Shown: piece by piece, positions 24,980 to 37,910 of the stretch
Layout of the letters: each line of letters begins with the position of its first letter
How positions within the stretch are numbered: the first letter of the stretch is position 1
Source: Tetracentron sinense
Lineage: Eukaryota > Streptophyta > Magnoliopsida > Trochodendrales > Trochodendraceae
DNA: 64,000 nucleotides
Reading direction: 5' to 3'
Assembly: GCA_015143295.1 (NCBI GenBank)
Contig: CM026562.1
Location: 12,552,041-12,616,040, forward strand
Notes under the pieces: model-generated
Databases searched by the model: none
The model's input: only the letters and a program-made list of their open reading frames with translations
What the model was told of the DNA's origin: nothing
Program-made: the position numbers and the translations under genes

Positions 24980-25897
24980 CTAGTGATAACCCGATCGAAG
25001 GTCTATCTTTGAGAAAAATCTCGCTCCCTTCAACTGATCGAACAAATCATCAATTCTAGGCAATGGATACCTATTCTTTATAGTGACCTTGTTCAATTGC
25101 CGGTAATCGACGTACATCCGCATCGAACCATCTTTCTTCTTAACAAACAACACCGGGGCACCCCACGGTGAGACACTTGGTCGAATGAAACCAAGACCTT
25201 GTAATTCTTCAAACTGGGTCTTTAACTCTTTGAGTTCAATAGGGGTCATTCTATACGGAGCCCTGAAAATAGGAGCTGTGCCTGGTGCAAGCTCGATCAC
25301 AAACTCAATCTCCCTGTCTGGAGGTAATCCTGGCAACTCCTCTAGAAATACATCCAGGAACTCACTCACAACCGGAATAGTCGATGAGTCCTTTGCCTCA
25401 GGGTTAGCTAAGCTCAACGCCGCAAAACGAGCAATATATCTACTTTTCAACCCGCGAAAGTGGAATGGTTTTCCTTCTACTGGCTTGAAGAGTACCATTT
25501 TCTGAAAGCAAGCTACATGCCCATGATGTGCTGCTAACCAATCCATTCCCAATATAACATCAAAGTCTTGGAATCCAAGGACGATGAGATCAACCGCCAA
25601 CTCGTGGCTTCCAACTTGGACCACACTATTTCTATACACTTTATCTGCCAATACTGTTTTGCCGAGAGGATTCGAAATGGCTAACTCCGGTTCTAGCTGA
25701 CTTGGCTCTACAGAAAAACCTTCTGAAAAACTCGGCGAGACAAATGAATGAGTGGACCCGGTATCAATCAACACTCGAGCCAAATACTCATTGACTAGTA
25801 GGGTTCCTGAAATTTTAACTAGCGGAGTTAATCCATGCATCAACAGTGTATACATGTAGGTATATATACATATATAACATGCCAAGTACGTACACAA
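24980..25897 (-). pseudogene. Protease and RT part of element H
   Basis: A 305-codon open stretch. The aspartic protease motif DTGSTHSF lies near residue 45. The connecting region and the start of gypsy reverse transcriptase follow ([27 protein letters not shown], given as motif positions about 240-265, then [11 protein letters not shown] at the end). The parent element is broken. Confidence 0.87.
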
Positions 25898-25940
25898 TCA
25901 ATTAATACTTAACAGTTAAATTTACGGATAATTAAATAAG

Positions 25941-26987
25941 CTACAACTGCGTACCTTGCACTACATCGTCAGATGCAAGTGCATCACCCTCTGTTAAGGC
26001 AAAAACTCGCCCCTGGTTCGCCTGGCGAGACTGAGGTGTAGACCGGGTAGTCTGAGATGACGCCTGATATGATCCTGCTGGGCGTGCTAGTGGCCTAATC
26101 CCCTGCGACTGGCCTGGTAAATGCCGACTGGGACAATCCCTGATCATATGGCCCTGGCGACCACAATGAAAACATCCACTTGATGCTCTTCGGCAATCTC
26201 CTGCCGGGTGCCTTCGGTCGCATGAAGTGCAGACCTCGTGTGTATAAGTCGGAGGGGCCAGAGGTGGAGCATACCTCATCGTCTGAGGTGTAACAGGCCG
26301 TGGGGCCGGAAGAGCCTGAGGTCGCGGTGCCTGAGGCACATACCGCCGTGGAGCTGGAGGCGCATAAGATGGCCTCATCGGTGGTGCTGGCCACGCATAT
26401 TGATAAGGGCCAGTACGAGCCCGCCTCTCTGGAGGTGCTGAACTACTGGATTGGCCTCTCGTCAATTCCCTCTTCTTGGACACCGCCTCAGAGTTGGTCT
26501 CAACCAACAAGGCTTTATCCACCACTTCAGCGTAAGTGGCGTGCCTAAAGACCGATACTTTCTCCATGATGACATCCTTCAGTCCTTGCTCAAACCTCCT
26601 CGCCTTCATTGCCTCGGTGGCAATCATATGTGTCGCGAAGCGTGATAGCTCCGAGAACTTGGCCTCATAAGCGGCCACAGACATCGAACCTTGCTCAAGG
26701 TTGATGAATTCTCTCTCTTTCTTTTCCCGTGCTCCAATCGGAAAATAATTCTTGTAAAAAGTATCTTTGAACTCCTCCCAAGTCCAAGGTTGACCCTGCA
26801 TGGTCAAATCTCGCGTCCTCAATGCGGACAACCACCAATGGTGGGCTTCACCTTCTAGCATGAAAACTGCCCATGCTACTCTATCCTCCTCTGTAGGCGA
26901 GAGGACCGCAAAGATCTTCTCCATCTGGAGGATCCATGACTCCGCAGCAAGAGGTTCCACACTCCCATGGAAGGGTGGAGACCTCAA
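25941..26987 (-). pseudogene. Gag part of element H
   Basis: A 348-codon stretch with the plant retrotransposon gag domain (FMLEGEAHHWWLSAL, EFKDTFYKNYFP), a Pro/Ala-rich linker and a CCHC zinc knuckle (CFHCGRQGHMIRDC), which binds RNA in the virus-like particle. It is homologous to the gag of D. The parent element is broken. Confidence 0.87.
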
Positions 26988-27548
26988 TCTCCTGAATGCC
27001 TCAACTCCAGCGGTACGATGTACTGGAGCTGCGGGCGGTGGAGTAGGTGCCGCCGATGATGGTATAACCTACCGAGCCGCCAGTATGACGAGTGTCTCAG
27101 CAATAGAGCCTAAGACCTGAGAGAGGTCCGATTGCTCATCCTCATCCCGTGAAGAAGAGGAAGCTCTGGTATGTGGTCCACGACCCCGTGTGTTCCGTCT
27201 CATGACTAAAGTCCTGAGAATAATAACACCACATGAGTCTAACTTGAAACCACAGTTTATTTCAATGCCATTTCACAATAATTCAATTTGTATTAGTTGT
27301 ATAATACTAATACACATCACATCAAGTCATCAGAGTATTCATTACATTATACTTATACTTTAGTGTTCTAGCGTACCTAGGACCCGTACTTGGTTAAAGC
27401 AACCATTTTAGACTAAGACTAAAGTTTAGTCTTAAACTTGGAACCAGACTCGTTCCCGACTTACTTCCTTCCTAACTTGTTTCCTAACATATGCTCTTGT
27501 CAAGCCCTGGTATAAGATTCTAAGTGACCCTAGAGACCTAAAGCCTAA

Positions 27549-27560
27549 GCTCTGATACCA
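27549..27560 (-). other. Primer-binding site, tRNA-iMet type (element H)
   Basis: On the minus strand this reads TGGTATCAGAGC, the usual plant initiator-methionine tRNA primer site. It lies four bases inside the LTR end at 27565, the same spacing as in D. Confidence 0.9.
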
Positions 27561-28339
27561 CTTCTGTCGCGACCCAAAACCCACCCTAGGAGTTAGAGTG
27601 AACTTTGGACGACTAATCATGACTTGCTTGACAACCAACCTGCAAAAACCCACAGAGCATATACAATAGAGGATATAAACAGCGGAAACATACTATAGCA
27701 TAACACAACGGAAGTCTAAACAAACCTCTATGTATATACGAATCAAATTTTACACAAAGGAATCCAAAAGAAAGTGCGGACAGACCCGCCAAAATACATG
27801 AATGTATATCTCTCATCTGACCCACAGCTAATCCACTCAGAATCTAACACCACCTATTGATAACCCTCTACGGGAGGTTCCTCCAAAGGCTCCTCGACGT
27901 ACTCCTCTTCCACCCATGGACCAAGAGCACAAACATCAAATGGGGCAGCAGCTCCCTCAAAACCTGCCGACATAAGAAGTACGGCTGAGCATGGAATACT
28001 CAGCGGGTACCAAATACTAACCAATAGTCATAGCATAAAAATGGCAATACATAAATCAGGAGCAATTCATATATGTTAGAGGGAAACAATTCATATCATA
28101 CAAGCAAGTAAAGCAATTTATAATCATGCTTGTATTTCGTAGAAAGCCGATAAAACCTCTTGAAAACATCGTGCACTTGACTTGGCTTGAAATATCTTTT
28201 CGTACTTGAAAGCTTGTCGTGTTTGTCTTACTTGATCTTGTCGAGCGTGTCGTACGTGTCATGTCATGCATGTCATGCGTGCTTGCTTGTGATCACGTAA
28301 CTTGCGAGATACACTTGTGAGATATCCTTGTGAGATGCA

Positions 28340-28480
28340 CTTGAGAGGGAAGGGAGACCCTTCTTTATGCGATGCACTTGCGAGGGAAGGGAGACCCTTC
28401 TTCATGATATGTATGTACTTGCGAGGGAAGGGAGGCCCTTCTTCATGATATGCACTTGTGAGTGAGTGGAGACCCCTCGT
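28340..28480 (-). repeat. Stem-loop tandem array, GAAGGG type (H LTR)
   Basis: Three clear hairpins GAAGGG-AGA/AGG-CCCTTC at 28349-28363, 28386-28400 and 28427-28441 (plus-strand reading), and a weaker fourth near 28463-28477. It occupies the same relative position in the LTR as the array in T. Confidence 0.8.
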
Positions 28481-29394
28481 GGAATGTTGGTTCTTGTTTT
28501 CTTGTGAAAAGCGAGGTAAAACATATCGTAGGATATGTCCCACCTCTAACCATGTTCTTGAAAACCTCGATAAATCATGTCATGCATGCCGTGCTCGTGG
28601 GAACCGTGTACATACTTGTATTTAAATTTAAATATGACATTTGGGTAATTTCACAACACATATAGCATCAATGATTGAGCAATGTAATATTCATATCATT
28701 TAGGGAAAGCAAGAAACACACTATCATAGGCCCTAGCAATGTTCATAATTTATTAGGCATGCATTTCCTAATTTACAACTCATTTTATTCACCTTGGCAT
28801 TTCATCAAACATGGTGTGTTCATTATTCATTATTCATTTAAACCTAAATCATGCTTTTCTAGGTGAGTTTACTCACATCATAAAGGTGTGTTTATTATTC
28901 ATACAATGCCCTCCCAATTTTAATCATCACAACACAACCCTTGGCATCCAATCGCCCATTCTATCTCCATTCACCATTCACAACCATCCATCTCATAGCA
29001 CATGTGTGAATGAAAGAAAATCAAAAGAAATAAAGGGAAAAAAGGAACTATAACTAGGAGGGTAGTAAGAAGTACCGACCTTGAAGAAATGAGGAAGAAA
29101 CCCCTTCCAAAAACGACCGTGAGGTGCTGCCCTAGCTTAGGGAACGCTCCCCACGAGTGCTTGAGCCGTGATCTTGGAGAAAAATCGGACTTGAAGTGAT
29201 CTAGGGTCTCAAAACCCCTTTGATTCTTCTCCAAAAGCAAAATCCTAGCTTAGGAAACCCTTTCTCCTCTCTTCTAATCCCCCAAATCTTCTAAGTGTTG
29301 AGAATGAGCCCTAAAGGCTCGGGTTAAACTCTTAAGGTAAGAGTGAACCGACCAAAAGACCATAATACCCTTACTGAAATTTCTACAAAAACGC

Positions 29395-29705
29395 GAGTAC
29401 CGAGCACGTTGTGCTGTGAATAGTGCCAAACACGTTGTGCTGTGAATAGTGCCGAACACGTTGTGCTGTGAATAGTGCCGAACACGTTGTGTTGTGAATA
29501 GTGCCGAACACGTTGTGTTGTGAATAGTGCCGAACACGTTGTGCTGTGAACAGTGCCGAACACGTTGTGCTGTGAATGGTGCTGAACACGTTGTGCTGTG
29601 AATAGTGCTGAACACGTTGTGCTATGAATAGTGCCAAACACGTTGTGCTATGAATAGTGCCGAACACGTTGTGCTGTGAACAGTGCCGAACACGTTGTCA
29701 CGTTG
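29395..29705 (-). repeat. 26-bp minisatellite (H LTR)
   Basis: About eleven tandem copies of the 26-bp word (plus-strand reading CACGTTGTGCTGTGAATAGT plus GCCGAA). This is roughly double the copy number in the T units, and it runs into the CGTTGT-word cluster at 29690-29880. Confidence 0.85.
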
Positions 29706-30137
29706 TCTTATGTACAACGTGCCCGTCGTGAGCTGTACAACGTACACATTGTCTACTGCACGACGGATGCACTACGTATACGTTATCTGCTGCACGACGG
29801 ATGCACAACGTATACGTTATCAGAGTACGTTGTCTATCCGTTGTCTGTGCCTTATCAGAGCACGTTGTCAGAGCACGTCCTTAGTGCCTTCCTAGCTACG
29901 TCCTTAGTGCCTTCCGAGCTACGATTGCCTGCAGGTCCAGACTGTTTTGGCCATATCTTTTGACTCGTTCGTCCGATTTTGACGATTCAACTTGCGTTGG
30001 GTTCGTACTTCGAAAAGGAACATTTCTGATGGTTCAGAATTTCCAATTTCTTCCTTATTTATTAATTATACCTCTTTAAAGGCAAAATGGCAACGAAAGT
30101 GTCATGCATTAAATGTGAAAAGGTCCGGGGCGCTACA

Positions 30138-30210
30138 CACCAGATGGTATAAGACCAATTGGATGCAAATGGATTTACAATAGGAAGAAGGGTGCCGATG
30201 GAAATGTGGA
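30138..30210 (+). pseudogene. Ty1/copia reverse transcriptase scrap
   Basis: About 70 bases that translate to the conserved copia RT opening (PDGIRPIGCKWIYNRKKGADG). It is the sequence into which element H inserted. It may belong to the same copia element as the RNase H part at 56386-57285, but that cannot be shown from the window. Broken fossil. Confidence 0.7.
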
Positions 30211-32715
30211 TCATGTGATGATTTGAGCTTTTAGTAGCTTAGAAAAGTCTATAACCCTTGTGATAATATGATTATCATTTTTGTCCAAATTTTGGATAAT
30301 CAGATCAAACCCCACAATATGTGTTTTGTTGAAACATAAAAAGTTTGTGTTTAAATAAAACACATTATTATAGCCCTTTTGGACGTGATGTATATAGTCC
30401 ATGTTTAAATTTTTACGTGGAATATGTTACTTGCATGATTGTGAGATAATTATGCCTTAATTGACATAGATGTAAGCTAACAATATTCACGATTATGGGA
30501 AGTACTTGAGTGACACTTATAGACCTTAGTAGAGGTCTTAGAGAGTTGTTTAAAGACTCTCATAATTTCTTTTAGACTTAGGGTTGGTGAACCCTAATGT
30601 GCTAAAAATAATTCATAGAGAATTAAAGGGTAATATAGTCTATTTTGACTTATGGGCTTTAACGATGCACATGGACATTTTATAATTGTTATTTTGGGCC
30701 CATGGTGCTTGGTATGAGCAATGGTCCATCATATGGATGAATGAACCATCTAAAGCCCACTGATGTTAAAAATGACCTTTGTACCCTTGAATTTGATCCA
30801 TTAAGATTTCTGGGTTAGTGGGAGTTCATTGGAACTAGTTTGATCTAATTAAACAAAATTTGATTTATTATCATATGATGATTTTGTATATTATTTTGTA
30901 CATGTGATACAATGATAAACATTGTGAATGCTTTCGATATATGCATTAGACGTATAATTTTTTCATAATATTCTGTTTTCCCTCAAGAAAAATATTTAGT
31001 GAATTAAATGGGCTAATTTATCCTACGGGATAATGTTGTTCTATGGCCTTCCATTGTTAATAAGACTAGGAATTAATTAGCCTGAGTCTTGTCTTGCTAA
31101 AAGGTATTGACATAATTCAGTCTGAATTAAACTCCTTAATCCTTAATTCTATAGTAGATAGGTTTGTGTATGAACTGATAGGGATTGTCAACTATAGATG
31201 GGGGCACAGCCCTACTTGATCATATGACGAACCAGAATGATGGGTTTCACTTAACCAAGTAACATGACGGCTGAAATAGTGACAGTCATGTTATCCTTGG
31301 AGGTCGTAAGAAAATTGGGAATCACTAATTTACATAAGGAGTTATGCATGAGATGCTTAGTGATGGATAGTTACTATCCACCTTGTAGTGCATGTGTGGT
31401 ACTATCCTAAAATAAAAGATTGCATGTGTATTATAAGGTACCAAATGCTCAACAGAAATATGAAGTAACATATTTCCTAATTTTATAGATTGAGGGATCT
31501 ATGAAATTTGACTGAATGATGAGCAATATCATCAAAGATTGAAAGCTCTGATCTAATGATATAATAATGTGTGAAATATTGTGATTTATTTTTTATTGCC
31601 ATGTCATTCTATAACCACCTTACCAAGACTTTAGTGAGAATCTCTTGACCAATTTAAAGTGTTTGGAATGGAAAAGGAATCTCAAGTTTGTGATTACCAT
31701 CTAAAGAATTGCCCAAGTTCTCACTACTAATATTAAATCTCATTTGAGATATTTACTGAATACAATAGGGCTGCTAGGCAGCTTACTATATAAAAGGACA
31801 AGTAGACACCAAGTTGACGAGGGAAACCCAGTCACAAAGAATATGATAGAGATCATTGGATTCATAAATCTCAATTCTTGGTGCTGAGATAAATTTATGG
31901 GATTAGAGGATATCATTCTCAACTAACTCCCGGAGTCCTTTAATATGGTTATGTTGAATAAGTAGGAAATCAGATTGTCTGAAATCCCACATGTTGCATA
32001 TGGCTTAGAACCTTTGAAGAGATCAATGCTACTTCCAAAGATGTTCAAAAGAGTTGGATTTTTTAAATCCCGACCATTTATGCAAAGGAAAGAAATTCAA
32101 GATTTTCCATTGGAAATATATTCTGGTAGTATGGACAAGGGCTCTCCTGAGAAGAAAGGAAAGTATAAGGATTGTGCTTCATAGTGAAGCAATTGGTCAT
32201 TGGACACAGGACAAAACTTTGGAAGGATTGTCCAGCTTATATACTCATCAAGTCCAACTTAATTGTTGGAAACTCCAGCTCCTAATGCTTGGTATGACCT
32301 TGCATATGTGCATTAGTTGCATGTTTGTTCAGGAGAATGAGAAATTCGAGTAGATAAAACTTTTACTTGGGAATGGGACAAAAGTTGGATGATCGTAACC
32401 ATATGAATCTTTCATTAAGAGGTAGCTAACTTTATTTCACCTTCTTTGAAAAGTTCAAGGAATTCCACAATGAAATAAAGAAACAGCTAGGTAAGTCTTC
32501 CATGATTGAAAAGAGTACCTCTTAATAGAAATTTCATAATTTACTCTCATTACATCTTATCTCAGCTAATTCCCACAACAAACCATAGCATGATGGTGTT
32601 ATTAAATCAAATTATATTGGATATGATTTGATGGACGATGAGCTTGGGATTCACATTAGAGACATTCAGTCTCTATTCCTGGATAACAAAAGATATTTGT
32701 AAATAGGAATACAAG
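30211..32715 (+). mobile_element. Decayed AT-rich copia remnant with gag-like scraps
   Basis: No host gene is visible. The first ~1.5 kb is AT-rich and LTR-like in texture, with no clear ends. At about 31890-32330 short stretches resemble copia gag, including a weak zinc-knuckle-like patch near 32180-32240. It is heavily broken and very old compared with the gypsy copies around it. The assignment is by resemblance only. Confidence 0.4.
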
Positions 32716-33153
32716 TTTCCTAGTGAGGACTTCTCTCTCACTAGCTGAGGTGCTATCACATTCAAGGGAAGGTTTCGTGTCCTAGCCAATGCGGATCTTC
32801 GACGAGAGATTATGGATGAAGGCCATCGGGCAAAGTACACTGTGCATCCACGGGGTACAAAGATGTACCGGAACCTCAAGAGTCACTTTTGGAGGCGGAA
32901 TATGAAGAGGGATGTTGCGGAATATATAGCACAATGTTTAGTGTGCCAGTAGGTGAAAGTAGAGCACATGCGGCCCGCAGGTCTATTACAATCTCTTCCT
33001 AATCCCGAGTGGAAATGGGAGAACTTCTCCATGGATTTCATAGTTGGCTTGCCAAAGACAGCAAGGAACTCAGATGCGATTTGGGTTGTGGTGGACCGTT
33101 TGACAAAGTCCGCGCACTTCTTGCCCTATTGGACCACGTTAAATTCTAGCTAG

Positions 33154-33864
33154 TTGGCCGCTCTGTACATCAAGGAAGTGGGTAGGCTACATGGGGTGCC
33201 AGTCAGTATTGTGTCGGATCGGGATCCGAGATTCACGTCCAGGTTCTGGAAGAGTTTTCAGAATGCTATGGGTTCCCGACTTGATTTCAGCACCGCTTTT
33301 CATCCACAGACGGATGGACAAACCGAGAGGGTGAACCAAGTTATCGAAGACATGCTTCAAGCATGTATGCTGGATTTCAAAGGTTGTTGGGAAGAGCACT
33401 AGCCTTTAGTTGAATTCACCTATAACAATAGCTACCAGGCGAGCATCCAAATGGTACCATTTGAGGCCTTATATGGGCGAAGCTGTAGGTCTCCTCTCTA
33501 TTGGGATGAGGTAGGAGAGAGGAAGGTGTTAGGTCCAGAATTGATCGAGCAAACTGCGAGTATAGTCAAGATCATCCGGGATCGGTTGAAAGCCGCTCAA
33601 GATCATCAAAAGAGCTATGCGGACACGCGCCACAGGGACTTGGAATTCCAGGTTGGGGATCAAGTCTTTGTGAAGGTATCTCCTAGCAAGGGGATTATGA
33701 GATTTGGCAGGCAAGGCAAGCTTAGTCCTCGATATGTTGGCCCATTTGAGATCATCACGCGAGTTGGTGAAGTTGCTTACAGGGTAGCTCTTCCACCTCA
33801 TATGGCCACGGTTCACAACGTTTTCCATGTGTCTATGCTTCGGAAGTATATTGCGGACCCTTAG
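33154..33864 (+). pseudogene. Integrase core and C-terminal part of element G
   Basis: Open stretches in this interval show the integrase motifs [30 protein letters not shown] and the GPFEI region. They belong to a broken fossil and are not given as one protein. Confidence 0.8.
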
Positions 33865-34382
33865 CATGTCATAGACTTGGAACCATTGGAAATTCGAGAG
33901 GATCTCACTTTAGTTGAGAGGCCAGTTCATATCTTGGATCGGAGAGATCAAGTCCTTCGCAACAAAATGATTCCATTGGTTCTCGTGCAGTGGTAACATC
34001 ATGCTCGGAAGAGGCTACGTGGGAGCGAGAGGCCGAAGTCAAAGCGAAGTACCCGGAATTGTTTGGATTAGTTTTTGCATAGCTTTTGTATATGACTTGT
34101 AATTTTGTTTTGGTTTGTAATGCAAGTATCGTCTAAATTTCGAGGAAACAATTTTTGTAGGGGGAGAGGATATAGAGCCCCGGACTTTTTCACGCTTAAT
34201 GCATGGTACTTTCATAGCTAACTAACATTTAATGTAGTACAATTAATAAATAAGGAAGAAATTGAAATTTCTGAAATGTCAAAAATGTTCCTTTTTGAAG
34301 TACGAACCCAATGCAAGTTGAATCGTCAAAATCCGATGAACGAGTCAAAAGATATGGCCAAAACAGTTTGGACCTGCAAACC

Positions 34383-34552
34383 ACCGATCGCTCGGTCCAT
34401 TCAGCGATCGATCGGTAGCTATCGACTGGTTGAAAATTTTGTATGGGGAAATTTTCCAAAGAGCTTGTTTTTGACCGAGGGTTCCGTCAATATACCGATG
34501 GCTCGGTAGGCAACCGATCGATCGGTCATAACCACCAATCGCTCGGTCTTCG
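34383..34552. repeat. GATCGATCGGT palindromic-word cassette (G LTR)
   Basis: Repeated words around GATCGATCGG and CGATCGCTCGG, in both orientations, between the conserved block ending near 34375 and the conserved segment starting near 34558. Confidence 0.8.
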
Positions 34553-35449
34553 CATTTTTGCAAAAATTTCATTCAGGGTATTTTCATCTTTTTGGAGGTT
34601 CACTCATGCCTTAAAGGCCTTGCCCGATCATTTGAGGGTTCATTCATAGCACTTAGAGTATTTGAGAGTTAGAGGAAGAGGAGAAGGGTTTCTAAACCTA
34701 GGGTTTGCTTTTGGGGAGAAATCAAAGGGGTTTCAAGACCCACAATCACCTCAAGCTCGTTTTCCTTCAAGATCAAGGTTCAAGCTCCTTGAGGAGCACT
34801 CTCCCCAAGCTAGGGCAGCAACTCACGCACGTTTTGCAAGGGGTTTCTTACCTCATTTGTCAAGGTCGGTACCTCTTGCTACCCTCCTAGTTCATACCCC
34901 TTTTATTCCCTTCTTCTTTATTGTTTTCGTAATAAATAAACCTAATAGGATGAATGGATGGTTGTGGATGTGAATGGGCGATTGGATGCCGTATGTATGG
35001 TTGTGATGAATGAAATGGGGAGGGCATTGTATCCATAAGGAACAAACATGCATGATGTGAGTATAACCCACCTAGAAAAGCATGATTTAGGTTTAAACAA
35101 ATAATGGACACACCCTATGCTTGATGAAATGCCAAGGTGAATAAAACGAAGGATAAATTAAGAAAAATGCATGCTTAATTACTTATGAACTTGTTAGGGC
35201 TTATGATAGTGTGAGTTGTTGTTTTTCCTTAAAATATCATAAATGCTTATTGTTTAAATTGTGACATGCTATATATTGTGAAATCCCCAAAGGTCATATT
35301 TAAATTCCAATGCAAGTATGTACACGCTTCCACGAGCACGACATGCATGACATGAATTTACCGAGATTTTCAAGAATGAGAATTAGAGGTGGGATATATC
35401 CTACGAATGTTTTACCTTGCTTTTGGGCAAGAACAAGACTACCATGCAT

Positions 35450-35595
35450 GAAGAAGGGTTTCCCTTCCCTTGCAAGTGCATTTAGGAAGAAGGGTCTCCC
35501 TTCCCTCACAAGTAGTTTATTTTCCGAGCAAGATACATGGCATGGCAAGCATGAACATTTAGGAAGAAAGGTCTCCCTTCCCTCACAAGTAGATT
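35450..35595 (+). repeat. Stem-loop tandem array, GAAGGG type (G LTR)
   Basis: Three units: GAAGGG-TTT-CCCTTC (35453-35467), GAAGGG-TCT-CCCTTC (35489-35503) and a third with one mismatch (35565-35579). Confidence 0.75.
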
Positions 35596-36387
35596 ATTTT
35601 TCCGAGCAAGCATGACACGGCATGACACGCATGACACGACATGATACGAAAAGACAAGACAGACAAGTTTTTCAAGCACGAAAACGGGAGTTTTAAGTCA
35701 AGTCAAATGCACGATGTTTTTAAGGATTTTATCGGCTTTTACGAATGCAAGCATGATTATAAACTGTTTTACTTTCTTGTGATGATATGAATTGTTTCTG
35801 CTTTATATATGTGAAATGCTTCCTGCTTCCTATACTACTATGGTTTTGCTATAACTGTTGGTTAGTATTTGGTACACACTGAGTATTCCATACTCAGTCG
35901 TACTTCTTATGTCGGTAGGTGATAGCGGAGCGGTTGCTCCTTTTGATGTCTGTGCTCCTGGCCCATGGGTGGAGGAGGAGTACGTCGAGGAACCTTTGGA
36001 GGAATCTCCGGTCGAGGGCAACTATTAGGTAGTGGTTGTAGATTCTGAATGATAAGAGCTATGGGTGAGTTGAGAGATGTATATCCATGTATTTTTGGCG
36101 GGCCTATCCGTACTTCCTTTTGGACTTCTTTTGTGTAACTTGAATCACATATATATATATACATAGAGGTTGTTAAGTCTTCCGCTGTGCTATGTTTAAG
36201 TATGTTTCCGCTGTTTATATCCTCTTTGTATATGCTCTGTGGATTTTTGCAGGATGGTTTGTCAAGCAAGTCATGATTAGTCGTCCAAAGTTCACTCTAA
36301 CTCTTAGGGTGGGTTTTGGGTCGCGACAATTCATATGAATTACTGTCTCATTTGATGATGACATAAAGTTTCATAGGTAACATTGTA

Positions 36388-36426
36388 GGAAAATCATGCA
36401 AAGGTTGTGAGGAGATATGATTTTCC
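36388..36426 (+). repeat. Copia LTR hairpin, GGAAAATCAT stem
   Basis: GGAAAATCAT (36388-36397) and ATGATTTTCC (36417-36426) form a perfect 10-bp stem. The homologous place in the other copia LTR has GGAAAGCTAT and ATAGCTTTCC (57455-57498), which is also perfect. Confidence 0.75.
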
Positions 36427-37899
36427 GGTTCCTTGTAAATCTAACATTGTTCGAAGCCTCTAGAGTATTGGTTGGGCGCCGTACTTCATCATGGCTTGCA
36501 AATGTGTAGTACTATGAGATAGTGTGATGAATCTCATTCATAGAGAGTGGTGACTCTTGACTAACATGTGAGTATATGTAGCAAGTACATAATACTGAAC
36601 GGGGTCACTAGTGGATACCCTATAGAATACACTATCAGATTGTATTAAGGTTATCCATTTGACAAATTATCCTTAGACCTGAGAGGTTAACATCTTCTCA
36701 AATATTTGTCTATATGGCTTTGATGTGCCAATCGGCAATGTCCAATACACAGGACTAACTCCGAGTACGTTGGGTCATGTACACAATGTTTGGAGAAGTG
36801 TGTAAGCACTCAATAAGGAATCCACAACTCCTTAATTGGAGATAATGATATCAAGGTGATAATTGTTGAGCTGAACTATTAAATCCAGTACTGGTGCTTT
36901 TCGGTGACATGGTCTTTATTGAAGTTGATATTTTCAATATGGAAAAGTATATATAAATATATATATGTCAGTTCTTTTCTAATATTTCTTCAAAAGTGGT
37001 TTGGAGGTTCATTCAATGAAAAAGTAATCATGAGAAAGGGTTCTATTCATAAGCAAGGGACTAGATAGTGGAATTATTCCAATCCTAGAAGCTTACAAGT
37101 GATATCGGAATGTGGAAGGATTTATTTGTAAATATATTGTGAGATGATACTTACAAGAAATTCTCTAATTTCTGGAGATTAGTCACATTGTGTTAATGGA
37201 CATTATTGTGATTGGTGGAAGTTCAGGGACTTAGATAACAATTTATGATCCTAATGGAGTTTTAGGAAAGGTGTTTCCTAGTAACAATGCTTTAACCAAA
37301 AGGTTGAGTACTTGGTCCCACAACCAGAAATAGGAGATCCCTTTAGATCCCACACACAAGGACCTTCTTAAAGTATTTAATTTAATTATTAATTAAATTA
37401 ATTAATTTCTCTAAGTAATCACTATATGGTATAGTGAAGCTCTAAAAGGTGGAATCACATTAGATGTGAAAAACCAAATGGGTAGGACCGATTGAGGATT
37501 ATTTTAAAAGAATAATTGAAGTGACCAAAAAGGGTTTAATACCCTAGAGGGTGTGTGGGGTGGGACCCAGCTTGGGTGGGATGCCCACTCCATGAAGGAA
37601 TAATAATTGTTATTATTTTTAATTAGTTTCTTATAACTAATATCCTTATCGGATAACGTTAGTTAGTTAATTAGAGTTAGTTACTAATTAAAGATTCCAT
37701 GTTGGACAAGGATTTTATTAGTTTCTTACTAATCAAAGAATCCTAATTGGATTAGGATAAGGACAAGATTAGTTAGACACTAATAGATAAGGTTAGTTTC
37801 TATCATGATTAATCCTAATTAATTAGGAGATATCAAGAAAGTAGACAAATTGAGGATATCCTAATTGGATTAGGATAAGGATAAGATCCAAGATGGATG

Positions 37900-37910
37900 T
37901 ATATATAAGG
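37900..37910 (+). promoter_or_regulatory. TATA-like box of copia LTR
   Basis: TATATATAAGG precedes a pyrimidine-rich leader, which is the arrangement expected of an LTR promoter. Called from sequence texture only. Confidence 0.4.

Larger units (their letters stand above)
24791..27564 (-). mobile_element. Element H, gag, protease and RT part
   Basis: This is the 5' internal half of the minus-strand element H, separated from its 3' pol part (1-2293) by insertion T. Read right to left it has a tRNA primer site at 27549-27560, gag, a spacer at about 25807-25954, protease and most of reverse transcriptase. Sequence and order match D at 46140-48920. It is a fossil with several breaks. Confidence 0.9.
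27565..30137 (-). mobile_element. 5' LTR of element H (2573 bp)
   Basis: Minus-strand LTR with the termini TGTAGCGCC...CGCGACA (read on the minus strand), homologous over its length to the T LTR. It has an ACAACG-type cassette with a 26-bp array of about eleven copies (29400-29700) and a GAAGGG-type stem-loop array (28340-28480). The right end abuts a copia RT scrap, so H landed in a copia element. The duplication partner lies outside the window. Confidence 0.9.
32716..36328 (+). mobile_element. Element G: Tekay-like 3' fragment (integrase part plus 3' LTR)
   Basis: A plus-strand fragment that starts within the integrase region (about 32720) and runs through chromodomain and polypurine tract (about 34158-34170) into a 2158-bp LTR (34171-36328). 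The 5' parts are absent. It carries about half a dozen breaks and is clearly more diverged from D than the T units are, so it is an older copy of the same family. Confidence 0.88.
34171..36328 (+). mobile_element. 3' LTR of element G (2158 bp)
   Basis: Ends in GTCGCGACA like the other Tekay LTRs; the first two bases differ from the usual TG. In place of the ACAACG cassette it has GATCGATCGGT words (34385-34550), as in D, but its 3' half has the GAAGGG-type stem-loop array, as in T and H. It therefore mixes cassette types. Confidence 0.87.

Noticed and set aside
27549-27560. Possible tRNA gene fragment
   Set aside because: It is the 12-base retrotransposon primer-binding site complementary to tRNA-iMet, with no cloverleaf around it.
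22248-27564. T closing LTR and element H as one element with two inverted LTRs
   Set aside because: The GTCTG duplication at 2289 and 24786 shows that the plus-strand LTR belongs to insertion T, while the minus-strand internal region and LTR belong to the host element H.
31740-32353. Host gene in the AT-rich stretch
   Set aside because: The short frames resemble scraps of copia gag and are heavily decayed. No exon-intron pattern or intact domain is seen.
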